Shown: positions 1 to 5,192 of the stretch, piece after piece
Layout: every line of letters starts with the position of its first letter
Position numbering within the stretch: the first letter of the stretch is position 1
NCBI GenBank assembly: GCA_046715235.1
Contig: JBKJZO010000066.1
Location: 1 to 6,279 of the forward strand
Direction of reading: 5' to 3'
DNA length: 6,279 bases
Source: JBKJZO01 sp046715235
Lineage (GTDB): Bacteria; Actinomycetota; Actinomycetes; BP-191
Program-made: the position numbers and the translations under genes
Notes under the pieces: model-generated
The model's input: the letters and a program-made list of their open reading frames with translations, nothing else
The model's database searches: none
What the model was told of the DNA's origin: nothing

Positions 1-19
1 CGATAAAGGAAGTTGAAAA

Positions 20-1104
20 GTGATTACCGAATCAACCGTCATCAAAGTCACCGGGCAGACGCCTGGGGAGAACTACGACGTCGTTGTGGGCCGCGGCCTG
101 CTGGCCAGCCTGCCCGGGCTCCTGGGCGAGCGCGTCAAGCGTGTCCTCGTCATCCACCCGCGCGCACTGCGCCTCACCGGCGACACCGTCAGGGAAGAAC
201 TCGCCGCGGCAGGCTTCACCGCCCTCACGGCCGAGATCCCGGACGCCGAGGAGGGCAAGCACATCGAGGTGGCTTCCTTCTGCTGGCAGGTGCTGGGACA
301 GAATGACTTCACCCGCTCCGACGCTGTCGTCGCCGTCGGCGGCGGGGCGGTCACCGACCTGGCGGGGTTCGTCGCCGCGACCTGCTGCGCGGGGTGCGCG
401 TCGTGCACGTGCCGACCACCGTGCTCGCGATGGTCGATGCGGCGATCGGCGGCAAGACCGGCGTCAACACGGCGGCGGGCAAGAACCTCGTCGGCTCCTT
501 CCACCAGCCAGCGGGGGTGCTGTGCGATCTCGACACCCTCGGCACCCTTCCCCGCGCGGACTTCGTCGCCGGCATGGCCGAGATCGTCAAGGCCGGTTTC
601 ATCGCCGACCCGCTGATCCTCGATGCCCTGGCCCGCGGCGACGGAGCCGACGACGGATCGCTCCTGCAGGAGCTGGTCGTGCGCTCCATCAAGGTCAAGG
701 CCGATGTCGTCGCCACAGACCCGAAGGAAGCGGGCCGCCGCGAGATCCTCAACTACGGTCACACGCTCGCGCACGCCATCGAGCGCGACGCCGGCTACGG
801 CACCTGGCGGCACGGCGACGCGGTCAGTGTCGGCTTGTGCTTCGCAGCGGAGTTGAGCCGCTTAGCCGGCCGCCTCGATGCCGAGACCGCTGCGCGCCAC
901 AGCACCTTGCTGACCGGCCTGGGCCTCCCGACGCGGTACGCCGCCGACGCGTGGCCGCGGCTGCGCAACGCCATGCGGGTCGACAAGAAGGCGCGCGGGA
1001 GCAAGCTGCGCTTCGTCGTCCTCGAAGGCGTGGGCCGGCCGACGGTCATCGACGACCCACCCGACGAACTTCTCGAAGCTGCCTATGCGGAGGTCAGTGA
1101 ATGA
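20..1104 (+). pseudogene. aroB: 3-dehydroquinate synthase, interrupted by a one-base frameshift
   Basis: AroB converts DAHP to 3-dehydroquinate, step two of the shikimate pathway, using NAD and a divalent metal. The GTG start at 20 has an AAGGAAG ribosome site at 6-12. The first 121 residues run in one frame and include the NAD-binding GGGAVTD (107-113). That frame then departs into a non-family sequence ending at 616. The family sequence resumes one frame over from 385 to the stop at 1102-1104. Restoring one G after 384 (tg-ctg to tgg-ctg) gives the expected AATWLRGVRVVHVPTT join and a 361-residue protein of normal length. The second part holds VDAAIGGKTGVN, the metal ligands Glu188, His248 and His265 in GMAEIVKAG, NYGHTLAHAIE and RHGDAV, and catalytic His252 (repaired numbering). 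The end overlaps aroQ by ATGA. The break is either a real mutation or a sequence error; I favour error because the rest is pristine. An upstream gene, probably aroK, may end at TGA 21-23, but this is a guess. Confidence 0.93.
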
Positions 1105-1550
1105 AGCCGGTGTTCATCCTCAACGGACCCAACCTCGGCCGGCTCGGGAAGCGCGAGCCCGAGGTCTACGGCACGACGACGTACGCCGAGCTTGTCGCTC
1201 TCCTGGAGCAGGAAGCGGCCGGCCTCGGTCTGCCCGTCGATGTTCGCCAGACCGACGACGAAGCGACGCTGATCGGCTGGCTGCACGAGGCCGCGGACAC
1301 CGCCGCGGCCGTGATCCTCAACCCCGCCGCGTTCACGCACTACTCGATCGCCGTACGCGATGCCGCTGCGATGCTCGGCGTACCGTTGGTCGAGGTGCAT
1401 CTCACCAACATCGCGAGCCGGGAGCAGTTTCGCCGGCACAGCGTGATCTCCGACCTGGCGCTCGGCACGATCGCCGGCTTCGGAGTCGACTCCTACCGAC
1501 TCGCGCTCCAGGCTGTTGCGCGCATCAGCGCGCAGGCCACCGATGCCTGA
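1101..1550 (+). CDS. aroQ: 3-dehydroquinate dehydratase, type II
   Basis: This cytoplasmic enzyme dehydrates 3-dehydroquinate to 3-dehydroshikimate, the step directly after AroB. The 149-residue length fits the compact dodecameric type II family. Family hallmarks are in order: the N-terminal FILNGPNLGRLGKREPEVYG, with lid Arg18 and catalytic Tyr23; the QTDDEATLIGWLHEA segment; ILNPAAFTHYSIAVRDA, with substrate-binding Asn74 and His80; and VEVHLTNIASREQFRRHS, with catalytic His100 and Arg111, followed by GFGVDSYRLAL. Small departures from the commonest forms (QTDDE for QSNHE, NIASRE for NVHARE) leave the catalytic residues in place. The ATG overlaps the aroB stop (ATGA) and has GGAGG at 1089-1093, seven bases upstream, so translational coupling with aroB is likely. 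Its last codons overlap the pepQ start. Confidence 0.96.
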   Translation: MKPVFILNGPNLGRLGKREPEVYGTTTYAELVALLEQEAAGLGLPVDVRQTDDEATLIGWLHEAADTAAAVILNPAAFTHYSIAVRDAAAMLGVPLVEVHLTNIASREQFRRHSVISDLALGTIAGFGVDSYRLALQAVARISAQATDA

Positions 1551-2619
1551 ACAGCACGCCGCCCGGCGCGACCGGCTCGTCGGCGCGATGGCCGAACGTG
1601 ATCTGCCGGCTCTGCTGATCACGCAGCTGGTCAACGTCCGCTACCTGTGCGGATTCACCGGTTCCAACGCCGCGCTGCTGGTCACCCCCGACTCGGCGGT
1701 TCTCGCTACCGACGGCCGGTACGTCACGCAGTCGGCGCGGGAGGCGCCCGATGTCGAGCGCACGATCGTTCGCGGTGTTGCCTCCGGCCTGGTCGAGGAG
1801 ACGGTGCGCCGCAACATCGGCCGGCTCGGCTTCGAAGCACACGACGTCACCGTCGAGATGCATGCGGCGCTGACGACGGCGGCGGAGGACGTCGAGTTCG
1901 TTTCCTCAGGTCGGCTGGTCGAGCGCCTGCGCGCGGTGAAGGACGAAGGCGAGATTGCCGCGCTCAGGGAGGCGTGCGCGATCGGCGACCGTGCCTTTGC
2001 CCGGTTGCTGCCGGGCATCCGGGCCGGCCGCACCGAACGCGAGCTCGCATTCGAGCTGGAGGACCTCATGCGCGATGAGGGCGGTGACGGACCGTCGTTC
2101 GAAACCATCATCGCCACCGGTCCGCACAGCGCGATCCCGCACCACCGCCCGACCACCCGCGCAGTCGCGCAGGGTGATTTCGTCAAGTTCGACTTCGGCT
2201 CACTGTCGAGCGGCTACCACGCCGACATGACGCGCACAGTCGTGGTCGGCGAACCGTCCGACTGGCAGCGCGAGATCTACGACGTCGTACGCCGATCGCA
2301 GCAGGCCGGCGTCGACTCGCTCGGCGTCGGAGTGGCGACGGGGGAGCCGGACGCCGCCTCGCGCGCGGTCGTCGACGAGGCCGGTTTCGGCGAGCACTTC
2401 ACCCATGCGCTCGGTCACGGCGTCGGTCTCGAGATCCACGAGGCGCCGACCCTGGCGCACGGCGGCTCCGATAGACTCGCCCACCTGATGCCGGTAACCG
2501 TCGAGCCGGGGATCTACCTCGAAGGCCGCGGCGGCGTCCGCATCGAAGACACGCTCGTCGTCCGCGACACCGGGACCGAGCTGCTGACCGAGACGACGAA
2601 GGACCTGCTGGTCCTCTAG
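1543..2619 (+). CDS. pepQ: M24 family Xaa-Pro peptidase (PepQ / aminopeptidase P type)
   Basis: This is a cytoplasmic dinuclear-metal peptidase predicted to cleave peptide bonds next to proline. The N-terminal creatinase-like domain (about 1-125) includes ITQLVNVRYLCGFTGSNAALLV. The C-terminal pita-bread catalytic domain follows. All five metal ligands of family M24 are visible: Asp217 in KFDFG, Asp228 in GYHADMTRT, His292 in ALGHGVGLEIHE, Glu321 in TVEPGIY and Glu335 in VRIEDT. I chose the ATG at 1543 (358 residues), which overlaps the aroQ stop by eight bases. An in-frame ATG at 1516 would lie deeper in aroQ and add nine residues without family support. The ribosome site is weak (AGG at 1534-1536), consistent with coupling to aroQ. 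The class is secure, but sequence alone does not separate prolidase from aminopeptidase P specificity. Its place just before efp is a common actinobacterial arrangement. Confidence 0.93.
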   Translation: MPEQHAARRDRLVGAMAERDLPALLITQLVNVRYLCGFTGSNAALLVTPDSAVLATDGRYVTQSAREAPDVERTIVRGVASGLVEETVRRNIGRLGFEAHDVTVEMHAALTTAAEDVEFVSSGRLVERLRAVKDEGEIAALREACAIGDRAFARLLPGIRAGRTERELAFELEDLMRDEGGDGPSFETIIATGPHSAIPHHRPTTRAVAQGDFVKFDFGSLSSGYHADMTRTVVVGEPSDWQREIYDVVRRSQQAGVDSLGVGVATGEPDAASRAVVDEAGFGEHFTHALGHGVGLEIHEAPTLAHGGSDRLAHLMPVTVEPGIYLEGRGGVRIEDTLVVRDTGTELLTETTKDLLVL

Positions 2620-2632
2620 CGCACGCATGTTT

Positions 2633-2637
2633 GGAGG
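2633..2637 (+). promoter_or_regulatory. efp ribosome binding site (decides the start)
   Basis: GGAGG lies seven bases before the ATG at 2645. It lies downstream of the other in-frame ATG at 2627, so that ATG cannot use it. This fixes the EF-P start at 2645 and matches the family N-terminus MATTNDLKNGM. Confidence 0.85.
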
Positions 2638-2644
2638 ACCACCT

Positions 2645-3208
2645 ATGGCCACGACCAACGATCTCAAGAACGGCATGACCCTCGACATCGAGGGCCAGTT
2701 GTGGAACGTCATCGAGTTCCAGCACGTCAAGCCCGGCAAGGGCGGTGCGTTCGTCCGCACGACCCTCAAGAACGTCAAGACCGGCAAGGTCGTCGACAAG
2801 ACGTTCAACGCGGGTGTGAAGGTCGACGTCGCGACCGTCGACAAGCGCGAGATGCAATACCTCTACCAAGACGGCGCCGACTACGTCTTCATGGACAGCG
2901 AGACCTACGACCAGATCCACGTGCCGGCCGAAGCCGTGGGCGACGCGCGCAACTACCTGCTCGAGAACATGACCGGTGTGGTTCAGATGCACGAGGGCGT
3001 TGCGCTGTCCGTCGAGCTGCCGGCGAGTGTGGAGCTGACCATCGCGCACACCGATCCAGGACTGCAGGGTGACCGTTCCACCGGCGGCACCAAGCCGGCA
3101 GAGCTGGAGACCGGCGCGACGATCAACGTGCCGTTGTTCATCACGACCGGCGAGAAGATCAAGGTCGACACTCGCACCGGCGCCTACCTCTCGCGGACGA
3201 AGGGCTAG
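2645..3208 (+). CDS. efp: elongation factor P
   Basis: EF-P binds between the ribosomal P and E sites and relieves stalling at polyproline stretches. The protein has 187 residues, the normal bacterial length. It has an N-terminal KOW-like domain (about 1-64), a central OB domain (about 65-127) and a C-terminal OB domain ending in the conserved INVPLFITTGEKIKVDTRTGAYLSR. The tip of domain I reads HVKPGKGGAF, with the functional lysine at position 32. Actinobacterial EF-Ps, as I recall them, carry a PGKGP loop whose lysine works unmodified. Here the second proline is glycine, while the rest of the loop and protein look actinobacterial. No EpmA/B/C or deoxyhypusine-type modification gene is visible in this window. 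The gene starts 25 nt after pepQ and ends 11 nt before nusB, as expected for one operon. Confidence 0.98.
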   Translation: MATTNDLKNGMTLDIEGQLWNVIEFQHVKPGKGGAFVRTTLKNVKTGKVVDKTFNAGVKVDVATVDKREMQYLYQDGADYVFMDSETYDQIHVPAEAVGDARNYLLENMTGVVQMHEGVALSVELPASVELTIAHTDPGLQGDRSTGGTKPAELETGATINVPLFITTGEKIKVDTRTGAYLSRTKG

Positions 3209-3219
3209 GCCCGAGCGAG

Positions 3220-3627
3220 GTGGGTGCTCGCAGTAAAGCGCGCAAGAGGGCGCTCGACGTCCTCTACGAATCCGACATGCGCGGGACCGATCCCGTCGAG
3301 ACACTCGCGACCCGGCTCGCGCAGGCCGATCCGCCCATCCCCGAGTACGCCGCCCTGCTGGTCGAGGGCGCGGTCGCGCACCGTGATCGCATCGACGAGC
3401 TGCTGGCGACCTACGCGCTCGGCTGGACGATTCAGCGCATGCCGGTGGTCGATCGCACCGCGTTGCGGCTCGGAGTTTTCGAACTGCTCTGGCGCGACGA
3501 CGTACCAGACGCTGTCGTCGTCAACGAGTGGGTCGAGCTGGTCGGCAACCTGTCGACCGACGACTCGCCGAAGTTCGTCAACGGGCTGCTGTCACGGATT
3601 CTCGAGCTCAAACCGCAACTCATCTGA
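3220..3627 (+). CDS. nusB: transcription antitermination factor NusB
   Basis: NusB pairs with NusE (ribosomal protein S10) on the boxA RNA of rRNA operons. It promotes processive, Rho-resistant transcription of rRNA. The 135-residue, all-helical protein shows the typical N-terminus GARSKARKRALDVLYESD. It also has the family core GWTIQRMPVVDRTALRLGVFELL (about residues 68-90) and the signature DDSPKFVNGLL (114-124). The GTG at 3220 is 11 bases after the efp stop. Its ribosome site is poor (GAG at 3213-3215), so expression probably depends on coupling to efp. A GTG at 3224 is better spaced from no site and lies out of frame. nusB is the last gene of the + strand block and faces bldD. Confidence 0.97.
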   Translation: MGARSKARKRALDVLYESDMRGTDPVETLATRLAQADPPIPEYAALLVEGAVAHRDRIDELLATYALGWTIQRMPVVDRTALRLGVFELLWRDDVPDAVVVNEWVELVGNLSTDDSPKFVNGLLSRILELKPQLI

Positions 3628-3648
3628 CCCGACCGCGGCGAACACAAA

Positions 3649-3685
3649 ACGGAACCGCAGCGCCCCCCCGGTGCTGCGGTTCCGT
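3649..3685 (-). terminator. Intrinsic terminator of bldD in the convergent gap with nusB
   Basis: There is a perfect 13-bp inverted repeat (ACGGAACCGCAGC at 3649-3661, GCTGCGGTTCCGT at 3673-3685) with an 11-nt loop holding seven consecutive C. Read on the - strand, the hairpin is followed by a T-rich run (TTTTGTGTT), the classic intrinsic form. Read on the + strand no T-run follows, so nusB may also end here but less efficiently. It starts 17 bases beyond the bldD stop codon. Confidence 0.85.
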
Positions 3686-3702
3686 CGTGGAGATGGAGAA
3701 AG

Positions 3703-4197
3703 CTACACGAGCTCTTCCATCGCCCTTCGGGCGTCTGCCCCCAGTACGCCCCAGTGAATAAGCTGTTCGGTGAGCTGTGACGGCGACTCGTCGTAGATGA
3801 CAGCCAACGAGCGCAGGTCCTCGTGCCGGATCGACAGCACGCGACCGTTGTAGTCGCCGCGCTGGCTCTGGATGGTCGCCGCGTATCGCGCCAGGGGAGC
3901 CGCCTGGCCGGCTGGCACCCGCTGCAGCTTCTCGAGGTCGATGATCAGACGCGGCGGCGGCTCCATGTTGGGAGCCAGGCTCGCGTCAGGAAGCAGTTCG
4001 GCGACGGGAACGCCGTAGAACTCCGCGAGTTCGGCCAGGCGCTGCACGGTCACCGCCCGGTCGCCGCGCTCGTAGGATCCGACGACGACGGCCTTCCAGC
4101 GACCCTGCGACTTCTCTTCGACACCATGCAGCGAAAGACCCTGCTGAGTGCGGATCGCGCGCAGGCGCGTCCCGAGCGCCTTGGCGTATTCCGTCAT
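3703..4197 (-). CDS. bldD: Developmental regulator BldD (c-di-GMP-responsive XRE-family repressor)
   Basis: BldD is the actinomycete master regulator that represses sporulation genes when a c-di-GMP tetramer joins two BldD molecules. This 164-residue protein is colinear with Streptomyces BldD. The N-terminal helix-turn-helix domain spans about 1-70, with the nearly invariant stretch GLSLHGVEEKSQGRWKAVVV then GSYERGDRAV. A short linker (71-82) follows. The C-terminal domain has the two-part c-di-GMP signature RGD at 113-115 and RxxD (RHED) at 124-127, both intact, so the protein should be ligand-responsive. The ATG has GAGGAG eight bases upstream (+ coordinates 4206-4211). The gene is transcribed towards nusB, has its own promoter near 4377-4405 and a long structured leader. 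Presence of BldD does not prove sporulation, since non-sporulating actinobacteria also carry it. Confidence 0.97.
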   Translation of the reverse strand: MTEYAKALGTRLRAIRTQQGLSLHGVEEKSQGRWKAVVVGSYERGDRAVTVQRLAELAEFYGVPVAELLPDASLAPNMEPPPRLIIDLEKLQRVPAGQAAPLARYAATIQSQRGDYNGRVLSIRHEDLRSLAVIYDESPSQLTEQLIHWGVLGADARRAMEELV

Positions 4198-4220
4198 CCG
4201 GACAACTCCTCGTCGTTCGC

Positions 4221-4310
4221 CGCGTCCAGATGGACGCGCAAGCGGACAACGCGGGCGCCGGTCTCACCACTCGCTCCCCCGGGGCAGCACCGCTGTGCGG
4301 TGTGGTGACC
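4221..4310 (-). promoter_or_regulatory. Structured 5' leader of bldD
   Basis: If bldD is transcribed from the promoter proposed near 4370, its leader is about 170 nt. It contains two strong folds. (1) On the - strand, GGTCACCAC (4310-4302) pairs with GTGGTGAGACC (4270-4260), nine pairs with a two-base bulge. This encloses a small hairpin (ACCGC-aca-GCGGT, 4301-4289 in part) and an imperfect one over the CCCCGGGG at 4277-4284, giving a three-way-junction shape. (2) CGCGTCC at 4221-4227 pairs with GGACGCG at 4232-4238 across a four-base loop, ten bases upstream of the ribosome site. I recognise no known riboswitch class. These are direct sequence pairings; any regulatory role is inference. Confidence 0.45.
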
Positions 4311-4364
4311 GAAGACACCTCGGGATCAAAGCTTTCGCCGCGCTCGCCTCTTTTCCAGAGACGA

Positions 4365-4377
4365 TTACAGACAGTGA
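4365..4377. promoter_or_regulatory. Candidate BldD box at the bldD start site
   Basis: TTACAGACAGTGA agrees with the BldD consensus TnACnC(A/T)GnGTnA at seven of nine defined positions. The two mismatches are the central C and G. It touches the predicted -10 and covers the predicted transcription start. Streptomyces BldD is known to repress its own gene, so an operator here would make sense. The match is imperfect. Confidence 0.4.
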
Positions 4378-4405
4378 CGATAGGGCGGTACCGCAGGTCG
4401 GTCAA
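4377..4405 (-). promoter_or_regulatory. Predicted housekeeping promoter of bldD
   Basis: On the - strand, TTGACC (+ coordinates 4400-4405) and TATCGT (4377-4382) are separated by exactly 17 bases, a good primary-sigma promoter. Transcription should start near 4370, about 170 nt before the bldD ATG. The spacer contains a perfect 10-bp palindrome, GCGGTACCGC (4385-4394). Confidence 0.65.
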
Positions 4406-4659
4406 GCAACTTGGCGTAACAAGTCGCGCCACATCGCGGGGGCATCACAAAATTTGCGCTTGCCGCGGCACCGATCCCTCTGTATTCGACGCGATCTCCC
4501 GCGGAAGTTAAGCGGCGTCTAAGTGGCATCCACGCCGAGGCCCAGGAGCAAGGGCCTGTTCCCGCGGCTCGGGTAGGCGTGACAGTCACCTGGCGTGCGC
4601 GTCCGGTCCGGGCGCCTTCCCTGCCACACCTCCTTGTGGGTGTCCCTCCCTCGACGGGC
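4406..4659. other. Non-coding stretch between bldD promoter and the small exported-protein gene
   Basis: I find no credible gene here on either strand. The open frames crossing it lack ribosome sites and family-like sequence. It holds copy 1 of the repeat unit (4521-4635), a hairpin AGGCCC/GGGCCT (4538-4557), a perfect 11-bp palindrome GTGACAGTCAC (4579-4589) and an AT-rich patch around 4446-4456. The part just after the TAA of the small gene (4624-4641) can form a short ACACC/GGTGT stem but has no T-run, so a terminator for that gene is not clear. Confidence 0.6.
4521..4635. repeat. Repeat unit, copy 1 (direct repeat flanking the small gene)
   Basis: Three blocks recur at 5032-5156 in the same orientation. 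Block A, AAGTGGCATCC (4521-4531), is identical. Block B, CGCGGC(T/A)CGGGT (4563-4574), has one difference. Block C (4588-4619, beginning ACCTGGCGTGCGCG and ending GGCGCCTTC) has one difference in 32. A CACA-like tail then leads to CTCCTT (4630-4635). Blocks B and C are 13 nt apart in both copies. The segment between A and B differs in sequence and length (31 nt here, 42 in copy 2). Block C contains a near-perfect inverted repeat (4599-4615) and the variable segment a 6-bp hairpin (4538-4557). Confidence 0.85.
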
Positions 4660-4959
4660 TTACGTGGGCCCCGATCCGCCGCCGTCCCCGGGGTCCGTCG
4701 GGTCGGGCGGGGTCTGCGAACCGCACCCGTCGCCCTTCTTGTAGCCGCCGTTGCCGCCACCTGCCGGGTCGCTGTGCGGGTTGCCGCCGCTGGAGTTGTG
4801 CCCGCAGTTGCCCCAGCCGTTGTCGCCGCCGTTCTCCGAAGGTGCGACCGGTACGACGGGGCCGGCGGGTCGCTGCGGACTGCCGGCGGCGAGCGCAGGC
4901 GCGGTCCCTGCCGCGAGAAGGGCAATGGCAAGGCCGGCGGTACAGAAGGCGCGACGCAT
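4660..4959 (-). CDS. Small exported Gly/Pro/Asn-rich protein of unknown function
   Basis: This 99-residue protein is not one I recognise. Residues 1-24 are a clear Sec-type signal peptide: MRR, a hydrophobic core AGLAIALLAAG, and a likely cleavage after APALA. There is no lipobox cysteine at the cleavage site, so it should be released or wall-held rather than a lipoprotein. The mature part of about 75 residues is low-complexity. It has a Pro/Val segment (28-40), then NGGDNGWGNCGHNSSGGNPH (43-62), a GGGNGGYKKGDGCG stretch (67-80) and a Pro/Asp/Gly tail. It has only two cysteines, Cys52 and Cys79, which could form one disulfide. The ATG at 4959 has AGGAG six bases upstream (+ coordinates 4966-4970). 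An open frame continues upstream to 5148 but lacks a better start. Third-position GC is high, as in its neighbours. It is divergent from pyrR and flanked by two direct repeats. Confidence 0.78.
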   Translation of the reverse strand: MRRAFCTAGLAIALLAAGTAPALAAGSPQRPAGPVVPVAPSENGGDNGWGNCGHNSSGGNPHSDPAGGGNGGYKKGDGCGSQTPPDPTDPGDGGGSGPT

Positions 4960-4990
4960 GGTCTTCTCCTGGTCCGCGCCGGTGGGCGAT

Positions 4991-5021
4991 CCGGCGCACC
5001 TGTTGAATCGGCGTGCGCCGG
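4991..5021. promoter_or_regulatory. Hairpin in the leader of the small exported-protein gene
   Basis: CCGGCGCAC (4991-4999) and GTGCGCCGG (5013-5021) form a perfect 9-bp stem with a 13-nt loop. On the - strand it ends about 21 bases before the ribosome site of the 99-residue gene. No T-run follows on either strand, so it is not an obvious terminator. Its role is unknown; I found no convincing promoter for this gene. Confidence 0.5.
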
Positions 5022-5031
5022 TGCCGAAATG

Positions 5032-5156
5032 AAGTGGCATCCGAGTGAACTGCCCGACCGCGCATACGACGGCGGTGGTGTCGTCGCGGCACGGGTCCGC
5101 GCGCTGGTAACCTGGCGTGCGCGCCCGGTCCGGGCGCCTTCTCCGCACAGCTCCTT
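5032..5156. repeat. Repeat unit, copy 2 (between the small gene and pyrR)
   Basis: This is the second copy of the unit at 4521-4635. It has block A at 5032-5042, block B at 5085-5096 and block C at 5110-5141, then CTCCTT at 5151-5156. Its variable centre also folds: on the - strand CCGCG-ACGAC pairs with GTCGT-atg-CGCGG (within about 5060-5090), although the sequence is unrelated to the hairpin in copy 1. Block C holds a perfect inverted repeat GCGCCCGG-T-CCGGGCGC (5121-5137). The copy overlaps the predicted pyr promoter and the 5' strand of the PyrR leader stem. Confidence 0.85.
5105..5113 (+). promoter_or_regulatory. Candidate extended -10 promoter of the pyr operon
   Basis: TGG-TAACCT matches the extended -10 form TGn-TAnnnT. 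The -35 region (5084-5090) is poor. Transcription would start near 5120, giving a leader of about 73 nt that begins with the block C hairpin and contains the whole PyrR site. Confidence 0.4.
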
Positions 5157-5187
5157 TAAGACCCGTCCCGTGAGGCGGGGAAGGAGG
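5151..5187 (+). promoter_or_regulatory. PyrR-binding RNA leader hairpin sequestering the pyrR ribosome site
   Basis: The sequence GTCCCGTGAGGC (5165-5176) fits the PyrR binding-loop consensus RUCCNGNGAGGY. The flanking A-U pair of the Bacillus consensus is replaced by C-G, which keeps pairing. The stem CCCG/CGGG (5162-5165, 5176-5179) supports the loop CGTGA with a bulged T. Outside it, CTCCTT (5151-5156) pairs perfectly with AAGGAG (5181-5186), the Shine-Dalgarno of pyrR. The purine-rich TAAGA (5157-5161) forms the 5' internal bulge typical of these sites. There is no terminator hairpin with a T-run, so the prediction is translational repression by PyrR-UMP, as described for mycobacteria, rather than Bacillus-style attenuation. 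Confidence 0.82.
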
Positions 5188-5192
5188 CCCTG

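Noticed and set aside
380..400. Programmed ribosomal frameshift in aroB.
   Set aside because: There is no slippery heptamer or evident stimulator, AroB is not known to use frameshifting, and a simple missing G restores the family sequence exactly.
4404..4419. A second BldD box upstream of the bldD -35 (TTACGCcAaGTtG on the - strand).
   Set aside because: One half-site is good but the other misses key positions, so it is no better than expected by chance in this length of sequence.
4579..4589. The perfect palindrome GTGACAGTCAC as a BldD operator.
   Set aside because: The half-sites are one base apart instead of the five required by the consensus, and it is not conserved in repeat copy 2.
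4660..4959. The small protein as a chaplin, rodlin or lipoprotein.
   Set aside because: No chaplin hydrophobic domain with its cysteine spacing, no rodlin-like repeats, and no lipobox cysteine at the cleavage site.
4660..5148. A longer form of the small protein starting at 5148.
   Set aside because: The extension is arginine-rich, would bury the signal peptide 63 residues inside, and lacks a ribosome site, whereas 4959 has AGGAG at ideal spacing.
4521..5156. Cobalamin riboswitch: the - strand has GCCACTT and GGGAAGGCG, both reminiscent of conserved cobalamin riboswitch blocks.
   Set aside because: Within each copy the two blocks occur in the wrong order. The correct order only arises across the protein gene, about 420 nt apart. 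The B12 box (AGnCAGGAnACCTGC type) is absent.
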